Source of the DNA: Haliclystus octoradiatus
Taxonomy: Eukaryota; Cnidaria; Staurozoa; Stauromedusae; Haliclystidae
Direction of reading: 5' to 3'
Length of the DNA stretch: 64,000 bases
NCBI GenBank assembly: GCA_916610825.1
Contig: OU744452.1
Location: 11,016,110 to 11,080,109, forward strand
The notes below the pieces were generated by a model. It did not search any database and was not told the origin of the DNA. It saw nothing but the letters and a program-made list of their open reading frames with translations. Below are positions 39,779 through 60,200 of this stretch, piece by piece. Position 1 is the first letter of the stretch. Each line of letters opens with the position of its first letter. A program made the position numbers and the translations under genes.

Positions 39779-42700
39779 TCATCTAATAATGGCCAATAAT
39801 ATCATCAGTAATTGAATTGAGTATAGGGCTTTTACATATCAGCCATGTTGGTGTTCCATATAACAATACATTGAAATTTACATTGGGGTCACAATTTTTT
39901 CAAAATACACCACCATGGTCGTCAATCTTTTCTTCAAATAATTCTCGAGAGACTCACTGATGTAACAGTGAAAAGGCTATTATATTATATATATAGCTAG
40001 TATATATATTGTATTATATATCTAATTACAGTAGGTACGCGGTATGGTTATACATTTATTGGTGGATAATTACACCTTGTAAACGAATACTTCTGGTAGC
40101 TGAAAGGCCTAGTTGAACCGCTAGTAGATCTGTTATAGGTGGATTTCGCATCTGATGTGCGCATGGTTATAGTTTATGTATGATTTATACAATTTACAAA
40201 TGTGAAATCGCATTCATTCATTCATTCATTCATAGCTCCCCCAAGCAAACCTCCATACTTGTCTGCATAAAAATGCTTGAACATGTTGAGATAACCTCAA
40301 TAATTAGCAATAATAAAACTTAATTACTAATTCTTTAAAAATGTTCAGGTTAGGTATATATAATGGGAATCAGAGACGCGGCAGGTCAAAAACGTTTGAA
40401 GGTCAAATGTTGGTCAAATGTAGAGTGGTCATAAGTCAATTATTCTGAAATAGATTAATTGTATATAAAAGACACTCTTGCATCTCTGGGAAAATATGAC
40501 GGAGGTATCAGGAGCGTTATTAATTGCCATTTCACCACGCCTACTATGGAGCTTCAGTTAACTGGTAATACAGTATACAGTATAGGAAAATCGTGTATAT
40601 CGTGCAATCGGTAAAATGTGTGAATCTATATACCTAAAGAGCGTGGGCACAAATAGTTTGTTTCAATCATTGTGCATATTTTGTAATGAGTTATTGTTAA
40701 ATATCGGCACATATCATCTTCTGATAACATGTTGATCGAGGCATTAACTGTGACATAATACCGCCAATCAATTACTAAGAATAATTGGGACGGAATGATC
40801 AATGATAATCACAGTTAAATTATTCTTATTATAACATAATTCAATACATTGAATGATACTTCATTGTTGCGATATTCTCGTGCATATTGCATTTTGGCAT
40901 TTCAGCTCATTAAAATGTACAATGCTTATTTAAATCAAGAAAACAATTAATCAATCTTGATTCTCATTTCTCAGTACTATAGTATTCTCATTATATTTCA
41001 ATGTACACAGATATATAGTATATATTTCCAGCTGCTGATATTGTACATTGCGAATATTTTGAAGGTGATTTATATTTATACTGTTTATCATAATATGATG
41101 TAATTTCTTCCAAATCTTTGGAAATATTCCAAACCAAACTTAACAAAGTTAATTTATCTAAATTTTGTAGTTACTCTAGTTAGATCAGTTGCTTAATTAT
41201 ATCTTTACGATATACCATATACATTACCATATATTTTAACTCTTTATACACAACCTACACAACCTATTGATATCTCTCTGTACATTATCATCATTATGAT
41301 AAGTAAGATATACATACATATACATGATTTCAATACCTGTGAATATGTCCTTATTTCTGAATTCATGTGAACATTTATCATCGTTATAATTGAATTTACT
41401 GCCTTATGCAAGCCTGGCTTCAACCGATTAGATTTGCACATCAACTCACACATCAACTTACATCTCATCTATCTTAGAGAACATAGAATATATAGGCCGG
41501 GTCTGCATACCGTCGAGAATCTCCGAAATGCCATGTTCATTGTCAGTTTTGATGCGGGAAGAGTCGTACTATACAAAAACGTAACATTGACATGCACGGA
41601 AAGAAAACGAGGTCTATCCAAATCCGTTGTGACCCAAAAGGCGATATTACACTTTTAATAAGTAGCCAAGCATTTTTGCTACTATATATTGTTTTAAAAA
41701 ATGTATACCCATAATGAATATTACGGCTATATGTGAGTGGAAGTCATTTTGAACAAGCTTCCCTTTATTAGCAATTCAAGATTCTTTTAGCAAATAAACC
41801 AACAGCAACAATATTAAAGAACGTGACATTTTGCACCATTCATAGATGTAGTCAATTCAATTCAATAGAGGTATAGAATATAGTTTGTTTATATACACAC
41901 ATTATATATAAATCTATTTTGATTATCATGAACTAGTTCCCATTTCTTTTTATGATCAGCATCCCTATGATTTAAGCTTAATTTGAGCGTCATCTATCAA
42001 TTGACGTCGGTATTAGCCTGCGCGCAGACCTTTTATTACGGGATAAAAATCAAACTTCCTTTTAGTATGCTTTTAGTAACTTATTATAGTTTACTAATAC
42101 TAACAAGGAAGTTTGATTCAAAAAATTTTCATGGCAAAGCTTGACTGGCTCAAGCAAAGGCTCAAGTCCTGCTTTCTTTTTGCTGCCTCATTTTCATGAT
42201 TGGATCACTTCCCAATCCATCAAGATGGGCATAACACAGAAGTGAGACTTGAGCAAGTCAATGACAAAGCATACATTATAATTTTTTTGGATTTTGAAAA
42301 TGGTACCCTTTAATATTTGAACCAAATCAAAAGTATTCAAGTTACTCTCCGGGCACAGAATGCGTAAGGTGTATTGGCTCTTGGACAACAGTTTTCATCC
42401 ACTTAGCAGAAAGTAGTTGTGATAAATCATAAATACATGTAAATATTAATTCATTCATTCATCTTACAGTAGATCATCCGCAGTTTCCTGCTGTTTCGTT
42501 ATATTTTTTGCTTGGGTAAGGTAAATCTAAATTTGTAGGAGATCTTGTGACTTGAGGCAGCCAATAAAATCGCTTGTCTTTGTACAATAAATTTACTGTA
42601 CTATAGGCCACTTCAAAGTTAAAAGGTTTAATTGTTCGAAGGTGGGATAAATTCAATAGTCCCCTTTGTTAGCTTTTGTCTCTGATTTCAAATATAACAT

Positions 42701-42857
42701 ACATCGTACGAAAATTGACAAAATCTTCCAAAATGTGCTTATTAGCAAGGAAGCATGCAACATACAACCACAGTCTGACCCTCACCGGTTACTCGGTTAG
42801 CTACAATTCTTTTTAGTAGAATAACCTATAAATTAATTAATTATTATCAAAAGCATC
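39779..42857. other. intergenic, no gene recognised
   Basis: About 3.1 kb of AT-rich DNA with (CATT)n runs near 40208 and 42450 and a small inverted repeat near 42050-42115 (AATCAAACTTCC / GGAAGTTTGATT). It is the upstream flank of the nrf-6-like gene. No coding or RNA gene was recognised. Confidence 0.5.
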
Positions 42858-50458
<7,601 letters not shown>

Positions 50459-51041
50459 AAGAGTGGCGACGCCACCCATGAGTATATGCCATGTGTTAAA
50501 TAAGCTGCATGAAATATAGTATGTGGGACTGATATTGAAAATTGCATAATCATTATAATAGAATACGGAACAAAGAAAAATATATTGATTTTATATATGA
50601 GTACGAGAGTAGTGTGTTGTATTGATTTTATAGGTAATGAATTACTGAACTTGTAATAATGCGTTGACTTGCCCAAGTCTCACTTTTACTTTTACGATTT
50701 TGATATGTTGGTAAGTGAAAGTGCGGTATATCAAAGCGGGACTTATAGATCAGTCAAAATAATGCGCAGCCCATTGAAAAATCACCCGTGATCCACAAGT
50801 TCCACATAAACTTATCAATTTAATCGAAGCAAAGCAGATTAGCAGAGGACAAATCCTTTGTCCGTGAAATTCAACAGCGTGACAATTCTGCCTGTGTCAA
50901 CACAAGAAAACTCACCATACTCACTCACGTCAACAAAATAAGCGATGCGGATTATGCGACTTGCACCAATTGCGAATTGCTAAGTGTTGTTTGGAGATAT
51001 TACATTTGGCAACTCAACTAATAATACATTTATCAATCAAT
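50459..51041. other. intergenic between nrf-6-like and PEBP genes
   Basis: About 580 bases without recognised coding sequence. Contains the PEBP 5' flank. An in-frame ATG at 50961 lies upstream, but the signal peptide begins at the 51042 ATG. Confidence 0.5.
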
Positions 51042-52667
51042 ATGATTATTTCATGTTTGCTAATTGGCTTAATTTTACTAACACTGGATATTGTAAGCAC
51101 ATCTGATATATGTTCAATTGAGAACAGAGCTACATCAAATGGTCTAACACAATGTATGGATGGTATACGTAACAATTTATTAAACACATCATCATCTTAT
51201 TTCTTTGGCGATAATTATCATCTCACTTGTCCGGTATACTCAGATAATATTAATTGTATGAATTCAAATCCTATCCCATCTTCAATTGCTTCGTTAATGT
51301 TTGATAATGAAACATTAAGTTATGTAACAACTATCTCAGAATGGCTTGATGTCAAATTTAATTCTCTACCTGATTGGTATTACGCATGTGCACATAATTT
51401 TACTAACCAACCATCAATGTTTTATAACTTGAATCCTGTCTCTGATTTAATTGTTAAACCATGGCATACAAGACTTGCACCTAATATAACATGGATACCT
51501 AAGAATGATACTACGAAGTATACGCTATTGTCGTATGATACTGGATTCCATAGATGGCATGCTGTTATTACAAATATACCAAGCAATAGAATAAATGAGG
51601 GTGAATTTGTCAAACCCTATTCGGGACCTTTAAATTATAGACATGTTATCAATATATACACTTTTTTATTATTTGAACAGACAACAGCAATTGTTAATAT
51701 CACAGCACAGGATTTATTCATTAGAATAACCCCACATACAAGAAATGTACTAAATTTAGTGAAAAAATTCAAATTGGGTGAACTTAAAGCTGTTAATTGG
51801 ATGCAAGTTGCCACTGATGCTTATGCTGGACAAACTTTGGGAAACCGACTTAACAAAGAAGCATTTTGTGCTATATCAGTACTTGATGCTGCTAAACAGG
51901 CATCAATTGCTGCTGATATAATCACAGATAATACCATACCTCTCATTCATATCAGACTCACATATAATCAATCAATCGGTACATTTATTAACTGTTGCGG
52001 AAATTCTGTTTCATACAACAGTAAGGAAACCATAATTGACTCAATTGGTCATCAGATCATTCCAACATATCTGGCTGAAAGTCTACCATCTATGGAATTC
52101 TCATCTATTGGTTTCATATCCAATTCAATTAACACAAACTTGTATACTATTTTAATAGCGGATTTTGATTTAACCGATCCTTCAATGGGCACATCAACTA
52201 GTCCAGCAATCCATTATTTAAATATGAACATAAGACAAGGTATACTAATTACTGGTGATACTCTTCTACAGTATATCCCCCCTGTTCCAGAATTCAACTC
52301 AGAGCCTCATTCGTACGTTGTCCTTGCTTTGAAACAGCAACAATCTGTTAATACATCTCTTGATAATTATGGACAGCGACATAATCTAATGGACACTAAT
52401 TACCGTTATTTATTTAATATAAACAAACTGATGAATGATCATAATTTGTCATTTTCTGGTGTTGCTTGGTTTCGTGTTGGTTATGATAATTATACACCAT
52501 CTTTAATTAAGAAACAATTTGCTAATTGCACAGAGGAATGTCAGCAGTCAGCTTGTCAGAATGATCCTGACTTTAAATTATGTCATAGTTACGGAAAAAA
52601 AAACTTATCAATGACTTATGTGGTGTATCTCGTTACCCTAATGCTGATGATCGTCTTCACGTTTTGA
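51042..52667 (+). CDS. secreted tandem-PEBP-domain protein, intronless
   Basis: Single-exon ORF of 541 residues from ATG 51042; an in-frame ATG at 50961 adds 27 residues. I chose 51042 because MIISCLLIGLILLTL then forms a signal peptide. Two phosphatidylethanolamine-binding (PEBP) domains are recognisable. The first, around residues 165-225, has HRWHAVITNIPSNRINEGEF, then HVINIYTFLLFEQ, matching the HW.V.NIP..., G..., H.Y.F.LY.Q pattern. The second, about 355-500, has YTILIADFDLTDPS, corresponding to the PEBP DPDAPS ligand motif, then HSYVVLALKQQ. In the first the acidic DPD is degenerate (SYDTG). There are many N-glycosylation sites and cysteines. The C-terminus is a hydrophobic tail (MTYVVYLVTLMLMIVFTF), suggesting a GPI anchor or membrane anchor. 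PEBPs bind phospholipids or act as protease or kinase inhibitors; the role here is unknown. Lack of introns among intron-rich neighbours suggests a retrogene. Confidence 0.8.
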   Translation: MIISCLLIGLILLTLDIVSTSDICSIENRATSNGLTQCMDGIRNNLLNTSSSYFFGDNYHLTCPVYSDNINCMNSNPIPSSIASLMFDNETLSYVTTISEWLDVKFNSLPDWYYACAHNFTNQPSMFYNLNPVSDLIVKPWHTRLAPNITWIPKNDTTKYTLLSYDTGFHRWHAVITNIPSNRINEGEFVKPYSGPLNYRHVINIYTFLLFEQTTAIVNITAQDLFIRITPHTRNVLNLVKKFKLGELKAVNWMQVATDAYAGQTLGNRLNKEAFCAISVLDAAKQASIAADIITDNTIPLIHIRLTYNQSIGTFINCCGNSVSYNSKETIIDSIGHQIIPTYLAESLPSMEFSSIGFISNSINTNLYTILIADFDLTDPSMGTSTSPAIHYLNMNIRQGILITGDTLLQYIPPVPEFNSEPHSYVVLALKQQQSVNTSLDNYGQRHNLMDTNYRYLFNINKLMNDHNLSFSGVAWFRVGYDNYTPSLIKKQFANCTEECQQSACQNDPDFKLCHSYGKKNLSMTYVVYLVTLMLMIVFTF

Positions 52668-53237
52668 AATCAAGATTCCAAAATTTATTTCATAGACGGT
52701 AAATACATAGTTAAATGCTATACAGTATCATTCTTAACATGAAGGTTTATAAGAATTAACAAAGACTAAAAGGATGATATTTCTTATAGCGTGTTATCTA
52801 TTGCCTATTGCCTATTTTTTTAACTTCTTACTTGTTGCATGTGTATGTATGTATGTATGTATGTATTTTGTAGCACAATGGCTAACAGGCAAATAAACAA
52901 AGGAGGATATTTTTAAATGTATCCTCACTTACATGTGACCTTTAAAAAAAAAAGTGTATATATATAAAGAAAACTATGTTATCAGAAATAATTAACAGCC
53001 AGGTGTATATAGCACCAGCCAGGATGTGGAAGACGTGGAACTGATTTTCACTTGAATATCACATTGATTAAATTGAAAATTTCCTTCTAAAGACATTTTC
53101 GATTTGAAAGTACACGTGTATTTTTTTAATACCCCGATACGTGTGTTCAATTGAAATTTTTCTTTAACTTCGTTGGTAAAATGAGCAGAAACTGTCTTTT
53201 ACATTATTACGTAGGTGCTAGTTTTTGATACATTCAG

Positions 53238-53408
53238 TATGCTGGATCATAATAGAATTAGAAAAAATATGTATTTCATATAGAAGGAGCTTAATTATCG
53301 AGTTAAACTTTCAAATGCTATGAAGTCGAAACCAACTAGGGTACTATTCGATGATCTGCATTCTGATTGGTTGCTCCATCGTTCACTATTTTCTCATAGC
53401 GAACGCTG
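53238..53408 (+). repeat. 170-bp segment repeated at 56886
   Basis: From TATGCTGGATCATAATAG to CTCATAGCGAACGCTG it is identical by eye to 56886-57056. The two copies lie 3.6 kb apart, on either side of MVP exon 1. No coding potential recognised. Confidence 0.85.
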
Positions 53409-53801
53409 GCAAGTTCCCTAGCAAATTTCAAAAAGTAAACAAGCGATTCGCAAATGTATCAATTTTATACGAGAGTCTTAAAAATTCCGTACGAGAGAAA
53501 ACAGAGCTCTCAACCCTCCCATATTCGGGGGGAGTCTCCCGCATTTCAGGGTCTTGTCCCACTCTCCCACTTTGAGAAATTTCCTCCCTCTTTTTCTAGT
53601 AATGTCAGCTTATGTTTATATCCATGTATGGAAATTCATAATTACATTTATATCTTCGTTTTTGATAAAAGTTTGGAGCTGTAAATCATTACAAAATGAA
53701 GAGCTGCACAAATTTTGCGAAACTTTAAACCCCTTTTGCTTACCTTTCACTTGAAATTGAACGAGAGGTTAGTTTTTGATTGGACAAATTGTACTCTATG
53801 T

Positions 53802-53880
53802 TATCATCATCATCATCATCATCATAATTTATTCAGAAACCTTTGAGTTATACATAACTTTTTTCAAAGGACTGTTTTGT
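53802..53880 (-). mobile_element. 3' tail of the (ATG)n LINE family
   Basis: (CAT)n followed by AATTTATTCAGAAACCTTTG and TTTTTTCAAAGGACTG, matching the 3' UTR of the 22405 LINE. Only the tail is recognisable. Located between the PEBP and MVP genes. Confidence 0.65.
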
Positions 53881-54221
53881 CAAAATGGCAGAAAAAACAC
53901 ACAGTTTTTATCTTATTTAACAATCTTCTAGCAATTGTTCGTCGCTACTTTATTGCAGATAAGTTCGCTAGTCAGCTAAAGTTTATTTATAAACAGCAAA
54001 CTTTATATTATATTATGTACTGAAATCTGGAAATATTATCATTTATGAGAAATCCGATCGAGGTCTGGGTTCCAGTTCCCGTTCGTGACACACACAACAA
54101 ACAAGAGAGAGAGACTCCCACTGCAAAAATATTTTATTCTGAGTTTTGTACAAGAAAGTGCGGCGTTAAATATAGAAAGTGCTTCTTGATTTAACAGCCA
54201 CAATCTTTCTTCAAGTCTCAA

Positions 54222-57200
54222 ATGGCCAATCAATCATCTGTTCTCCGTTTGAAGCCACTGCAATATGCACATATTCTAGATTTGGTAAGTTCTAGTCTAA
54301 TTTTCATGTGCCTGCCATCAAGTATCATCCAGAATATCCAACAAAATCATTTTCAGCTGAAGGGTATTTGTGGAAATTGTGCATGATTTAATAACATGGT
54401 TTGATGCTCTAATAAAATATTTTCATTAACATTCTTGAGTAGAAGTGAAAAGGAAATTTACTAGTTGTCATAGCTGATATCTCTAGGCTTTCTAACTAAC
54501 CCACTAAGGGCACTGTAAATTAATTTTAGTGAAGTTTGTTTACATCTGATTTATTTTGATAATATCAAATGTTGCTTAGGCCGTAAATTAGATGAAGCCT
54601 AACCTTAATCGGGTAAATAGACGAAATGAAGTAGCATGGGAGGGAGTGTGATTCTATGTAAGTAGGTGCAACATACTGCCTGTCAAAGGAGAGTGTATCA
54701 GAGTGTATCACACACAATATAAGGTCACATCGAAAGATCATTTAAGACGTATGCTCTTCAACCGCTGCATGACATCCTCCACTGTCAACTGAAGGAGATG
54801 TTTCGACGGGGCTATGGGAGAGTAGTATCTTTTCATAATGTTTTGTATCGTGAATTGTGTTATTTACAAGTTTCTTTGTCAGCTATGTCTGACCGTGATT
54901 TGCCGTATTCTTTGTGTAGCAAATATGTTAGGCGTAATAGGGACGCCACATTCCTATAATTTGATCATCTATACTACTATTAATACTACTACTACTGCTA
55001 CTACTACTACACATAATCTGATTTTCTTTGAGGAGTCCAAATAGAGGATATTTGAAATATATAGACTATGACCATAATAATAAAATTTGATTGAGATTGA
55101 ATAGCATTTCTATCAATCAAACCATGGTCAAATGCACTGATGCAAAATGGCTTGACGCCAACGATTATTTTTTCACTGGCAAATAGCAAGTTTTACAAAA
55201 AGGCACAATTGAGGTGTTGAACCGATGTAAATACAATCAAACGAGGACGGCTTTTACAAGGAAATTCATTTTATGCTTTGTAACCCTTCTTAGTTCAAAT
55301 GCATATGCATATCTTTTTTGGAAAAGAAGGTTTAGAAGTAGATGCTACGCAATGTATAAATGTTGATATGTTATGATGCTCTTCTCAACATACCTAATAG
55401 ACTTACAAAGAAGTCAAAAATGAATTAAAATTTGGAATAATTAGAAATGCTTTGTACTGGAATGTTTTGTGATTTGCCAATATTTCTAATTGTGTGTAGA
55501 CATTGGTCACATGACGTCGTGGCTGCTGCTGAAGAATTGTCTCACATTCACACCTAAAAATTAGTTTTTCAAATGGTCTAAATGGGACCGGTGGCGCCGG
55601 AGCCACCAGGGCAGAGAGGGTAACTGACCGCTCTCCTCAAGGTGTGGGACAGTCAATCTGCCCTTTTCGAAAAATGTATAATCATTTTTTATCAAACCAT
55701 TTTAAATTTAAGGATATATATAATAATTGTATATATAAAATTGAGACAAAGATGCGGCAAAGCCTTTCCGTAACTCCAAGTTTCACGTGTTTATTTCAAG
55801 ATCATCAGACGGTACATTATGCTCTGTTTTAACAAACATTGAGCACTTTCACATATATGTGTTTTACCTCATATTACATTATAATAATTGTATATATATA
55901 ATTTATATAATATTAGATATTATCTAATAGCAAAAAATAGTGCTCGATATCATTTGACAGAGCTAAATATAATAAAAGAAGTCAAAGACTACACATTCAT
56001 AATTATTATTATTTTTATTCATAATTATTAATTATTATTATTAATTATTATGACAATTATGAATGTGTAGTCTTTGACTTCTTTTATTATAATTTATATA
56101 ATATATAATATATCGACTCGGGATATGTCTATACTATTTGCGATATGCATTGCCATATGATGAAATTTTTTCACCACATTGATAACTCATCTTGACCTAG
56201 GTATATACCGCAGTCAGTCCCTTGTTTAGCTCACTGAGCTGTACTGATGAAGGCTAATGGCCAGAAACATGTACTTGTCTGCTGCTACAATATATAATAT
56301 GTATAATTATATCATTGCTTGAATTTTACTCTGATGTACTCATATCTGCTACTCTGAAATTCTGCAAAAACCTAAATTTGGCATATATTTGACATGATAA
56401 TTATGTGTGAGCATTAGATGTTTCGAAATAAATCGTGACTCTGGCTTTTGTCTGATAATACTTTTGATTTCGAAAAACTTCAATTTCAAATTTAAAAATT
56501 ATTCATGGAAAGTCAAACATTTGATCGCAAAAAAAGTATGTGTAACTTTAAATCTCAGTCTTTGAGTGGATCAAAAGTCATTACGCTTTCAAAAACTAGA
56601 TCAAGTTAAACATGATATCGGTTTACAATTCTTTGCGTTTCTCTACTAAAAAAGTTGAATTCGTTCTTACTTTTACGTCATAAAGGTAGATCCAATCCGA
56701 CTCGAATACATCATATATCAAATTATAATTTCAAAGGTTTTTCCCACTTTAACTTTTGCTACATAAACCGCCCTCGTCTATAGAAATCTTACTAAATTTG
56801 TTTTACAAAAGTTAAAAACTTTTGACTTCTGGTCAATTTAGCTCAGGCTTCGGATACCGGGATCACAACCTCGTACACTGATTGGTATGCTGGATCATAA
56901 TAGAATTAGAAAAAATATGTATTTCATATAGAAGGAGCTTAATTATCGAGTTAAACTTTCAAATGCTATGAAGTCGAAACCAACTAGGGTACTATTCGAT
57001 GATCTGCATTCTGATTGGTTGCTCCATCGTTCACTATTTTCTCATAGCGAACGCTGTATAAAAAAAGTATGTGTAACTTTAAATCTCAGTCTTTGAGTGG
57101 ATCAAAAGTCATTACGCTTTCAAAAACTAGATCAAGTTAAACATGATATCGGTTTACAATTCTTTGCGTTTCTCTACTAAAAAAGTTGAATTCGTTCTTA

Positions 57201-60200
57201 CTTTTACGTCATAAAGGTAGATCCAATCCGACTCGAATACATCATATATCAAATTATAATTTCAAAGGTTTTTCCCACTTTAACTTTTGCTACATAAACC
57301 GCCCTCGTCTATAGAAATCTTACTAAATTTGTTTTACAAAAGTTAAAAACTTTTGACTTCTGGTCAATTTAGCTCAGGCTTCGGATACCGGGATCACAAC
57401 CTCGTACACTGATTGGAATGCATAAAGAAGCACTAGAATGGAACAAAAATCTTTTTATTTTATTTTAACTGCTTTTCCTACCCCTTGTCACATCTAATAT
57501 TTGATGTTTATTGTTATACTCTGCAAACATGCAAGCACCAAACAGCAAAACGTACCGATAGGCCTATGATGTGTTTTTAACTACTTTTCAACATTGAACT
57601 TCAAATCGTGGAGTAAATACTTTCGGCGTTAACCACCTCGATTTGAATCTAATCAGCTTTAAATTTCCAATGTTGTTTCCATTTCCACTTGTAACAAACC
57701 AAATATTAAAAACTTGATGCAAATAATACTTATTAGATGCACTGGATCTTTTTCAATATTTAATTTAAAAAACGTGCAAAGATCATGCAACAGTGTAAGA
57801 TTGATTTGTGTTTATACAGCCTCTTATTGCACAGGAAGTGCTCTATGTTTAATATTGGTCTATTCTATAATTTGATGTAAATCTCCTAAAGTTCCTTGAT
57901 TCTGATGGGGCAATTTATTTAGGCTTAGGCATACCAGTGCACTATTTTTTGACTTTAAAATAACACTCTTTAGAAATGTTATCATACTGGGTCCCACTTT
58001 TCTCTTGTCTCATTGTGCTTCTGTGATGCACAAACTTTCAATAGTGCAGAGCAAATTGTGCCATATTCGATAAATATTGCATAAGTTACTATTCAGGTAG
58101 CTGGATGAACCCCTCTTTGTTTGAAAACAGCATTGTATAATCTCCATTTGTATTTTCTTTCAGAATTCAAATGTAACTTACCCAGAAGCAGGGCCAAAAA
58201 CATTGATTTTACAAGAAAATCATAAAATAGTTTTAGATGCTACACCATTTGTGATTGTTCCACCTGGACATTATTGCATTGTGGAAAATCCTGTCAAGTA
58301 AGTAGCTTCTATTATTTTTATCTGAATGATGGATATGTATAACAATTGAATGTCTTATTATTAATTTATATTACCACCAACGGTTGAGTTCATGAAAAAA
58401 ATGAGAATTGTACTGCCATGTGATTGAATTGGACTGTTCCATTGTTTTTTCATAATGGAGACTGCAGATTGATATTGTATTATGAAGCATATACTATTTA
58501 CCTCATCACTGGACACTTTTAAATCTGTATGTGTACTGTATAAAGTTCACATCCAACATCCAATTTATAATATATTACATTATTGATTACTCCAGCAAAA
58601 AATGAGTTCATGAACAGCTCATGAATGTTAAATGGCCCAATTTTCACGAACAGTTCATGAAAAAGTCCATGCAAAAGTCAATGAAAATAAGGCCATTTAA
58701 CGTTCATGAACTGTTTTTGAACAGTTCAGAAAGTTCATGAACTGTCATTGTTCATGAACTCAACAGATTGTCTAGCAGGGCTAAAAACAATGTCCTGCCA
58801 TACATAATTTCCAGATAAATAATCGTCTTGTTTGAATTATATTTGATTGTTCTGTAGCCTTAATCTTTCTAATTAGCTCAAACTCCCTTTGGTGTTGCTT
58901 TATGCAAGTCAACCTCTTGTTGGCTGCTGGAGCAGAGTAAACCCAATAATACGAAAAGCATGTACAGCATTTGGAGCATACTATAGCTGTAATAATATTT
59001 ATGCTTCTAATGGCTGCCATGCAGTATTAAGATTTTAGGTCAAGCCTTCAAATTTAGTGTGCAACTTCAGTGTCAATACCACTAACCAGTGAGATGCCCT
59101 AAACAGTGATACTATTTAAAATCAAATAATCAACTCAGTAGTCATTTAACATGTGATTTATATGGATCTAAACCTCACTTATTAACACATTGTTTAACAT
59201 TTTAAATTGATTACATCAGGCTTCCTATTGTTCAAAATGAACAGTGTATGCTTAATTTTGGTCAGCAAGAAATCCGTTTACACAAGGTAAGCTATGTTGT
59301 GCTGGTTAATATATGTGTACATTATACAACCTTTAAATATTTATTGTGCAGTCAAACCTATCGTCAGTGTCCGACAGAGGCATTTCAACAACATTTTCTA
59401 CTGAATTTTTAGTTGATGTTTGACCAATAAATGATTAAAAACATCAATTTTTTTCTGAATTGACTCTAACATTCCGGAATCTAGGATTGAAGGATTTCTA
59501 CCTTTGTCAGACTCTGCCTATCGTAGACCTCTACGCAGCAGCCACCTGTCTATAGTGGTCATCATCATCATTATTCATCATCATCATTTATTGAGTAAAC
59601 CTTGTAAGCCATTTCCGGCTTTTTTACTATTGGCTCATATCATAGTACATACAGAATAATGCATTTAATTTAAAAAAACATTAATATAAAGATTAAAAGC
59701 TAATTAATTACCGTAGAATACATGAATATAATTATTATTTTGATAGATATAGATATGATTTACATTTTTCTATATAAATGGCACTGTGGCAGTGTGTGGC
59801 AATGTCTCTGTTGGTATACTTAAATATTACATTTTCTATTAAATTAAACCTGTATTTAAAGGACACCTGTATATAGCGGTCAATTATCTACGGTACCTCT
59901 CATACCTGCCTGTTATATACAGGTTTCACTGCAGGCTGTTGTGAATATCGAATCTTTTCTAAGCTCATTACAAAGCCACGTCAGTCTTAGTCCTTTTATC
60001 TGTCAAAGTTATTGATAATAAAATACTATTTGAGTCAAGTTAATTTAAATAAAGGAACTGATGTGTTTTGGAATTCAACAACCGGTGGGATTTGATATTG
60101 AAATGAAAGCCATAAGATTAATACATTGAAACACTATATTAGCTTTCGTTATGCTTAACAGAAAGCGAAATTGAAAGGTAAAACCCGTCCGAACCACGAC

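Larger units (their letters stand above)
52668..54221. other. intergenic between PEBP and MVP genes
   Basis: Contains a candidate PEBP poly(A) hexamer (AATAAA at 52892-52897), a (GTAT)n run near 52845, the 170-bp repeated segment and a LINE tail. The MVP promoter must lie near its right end. No gene recognised. Confidence 0.5.
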
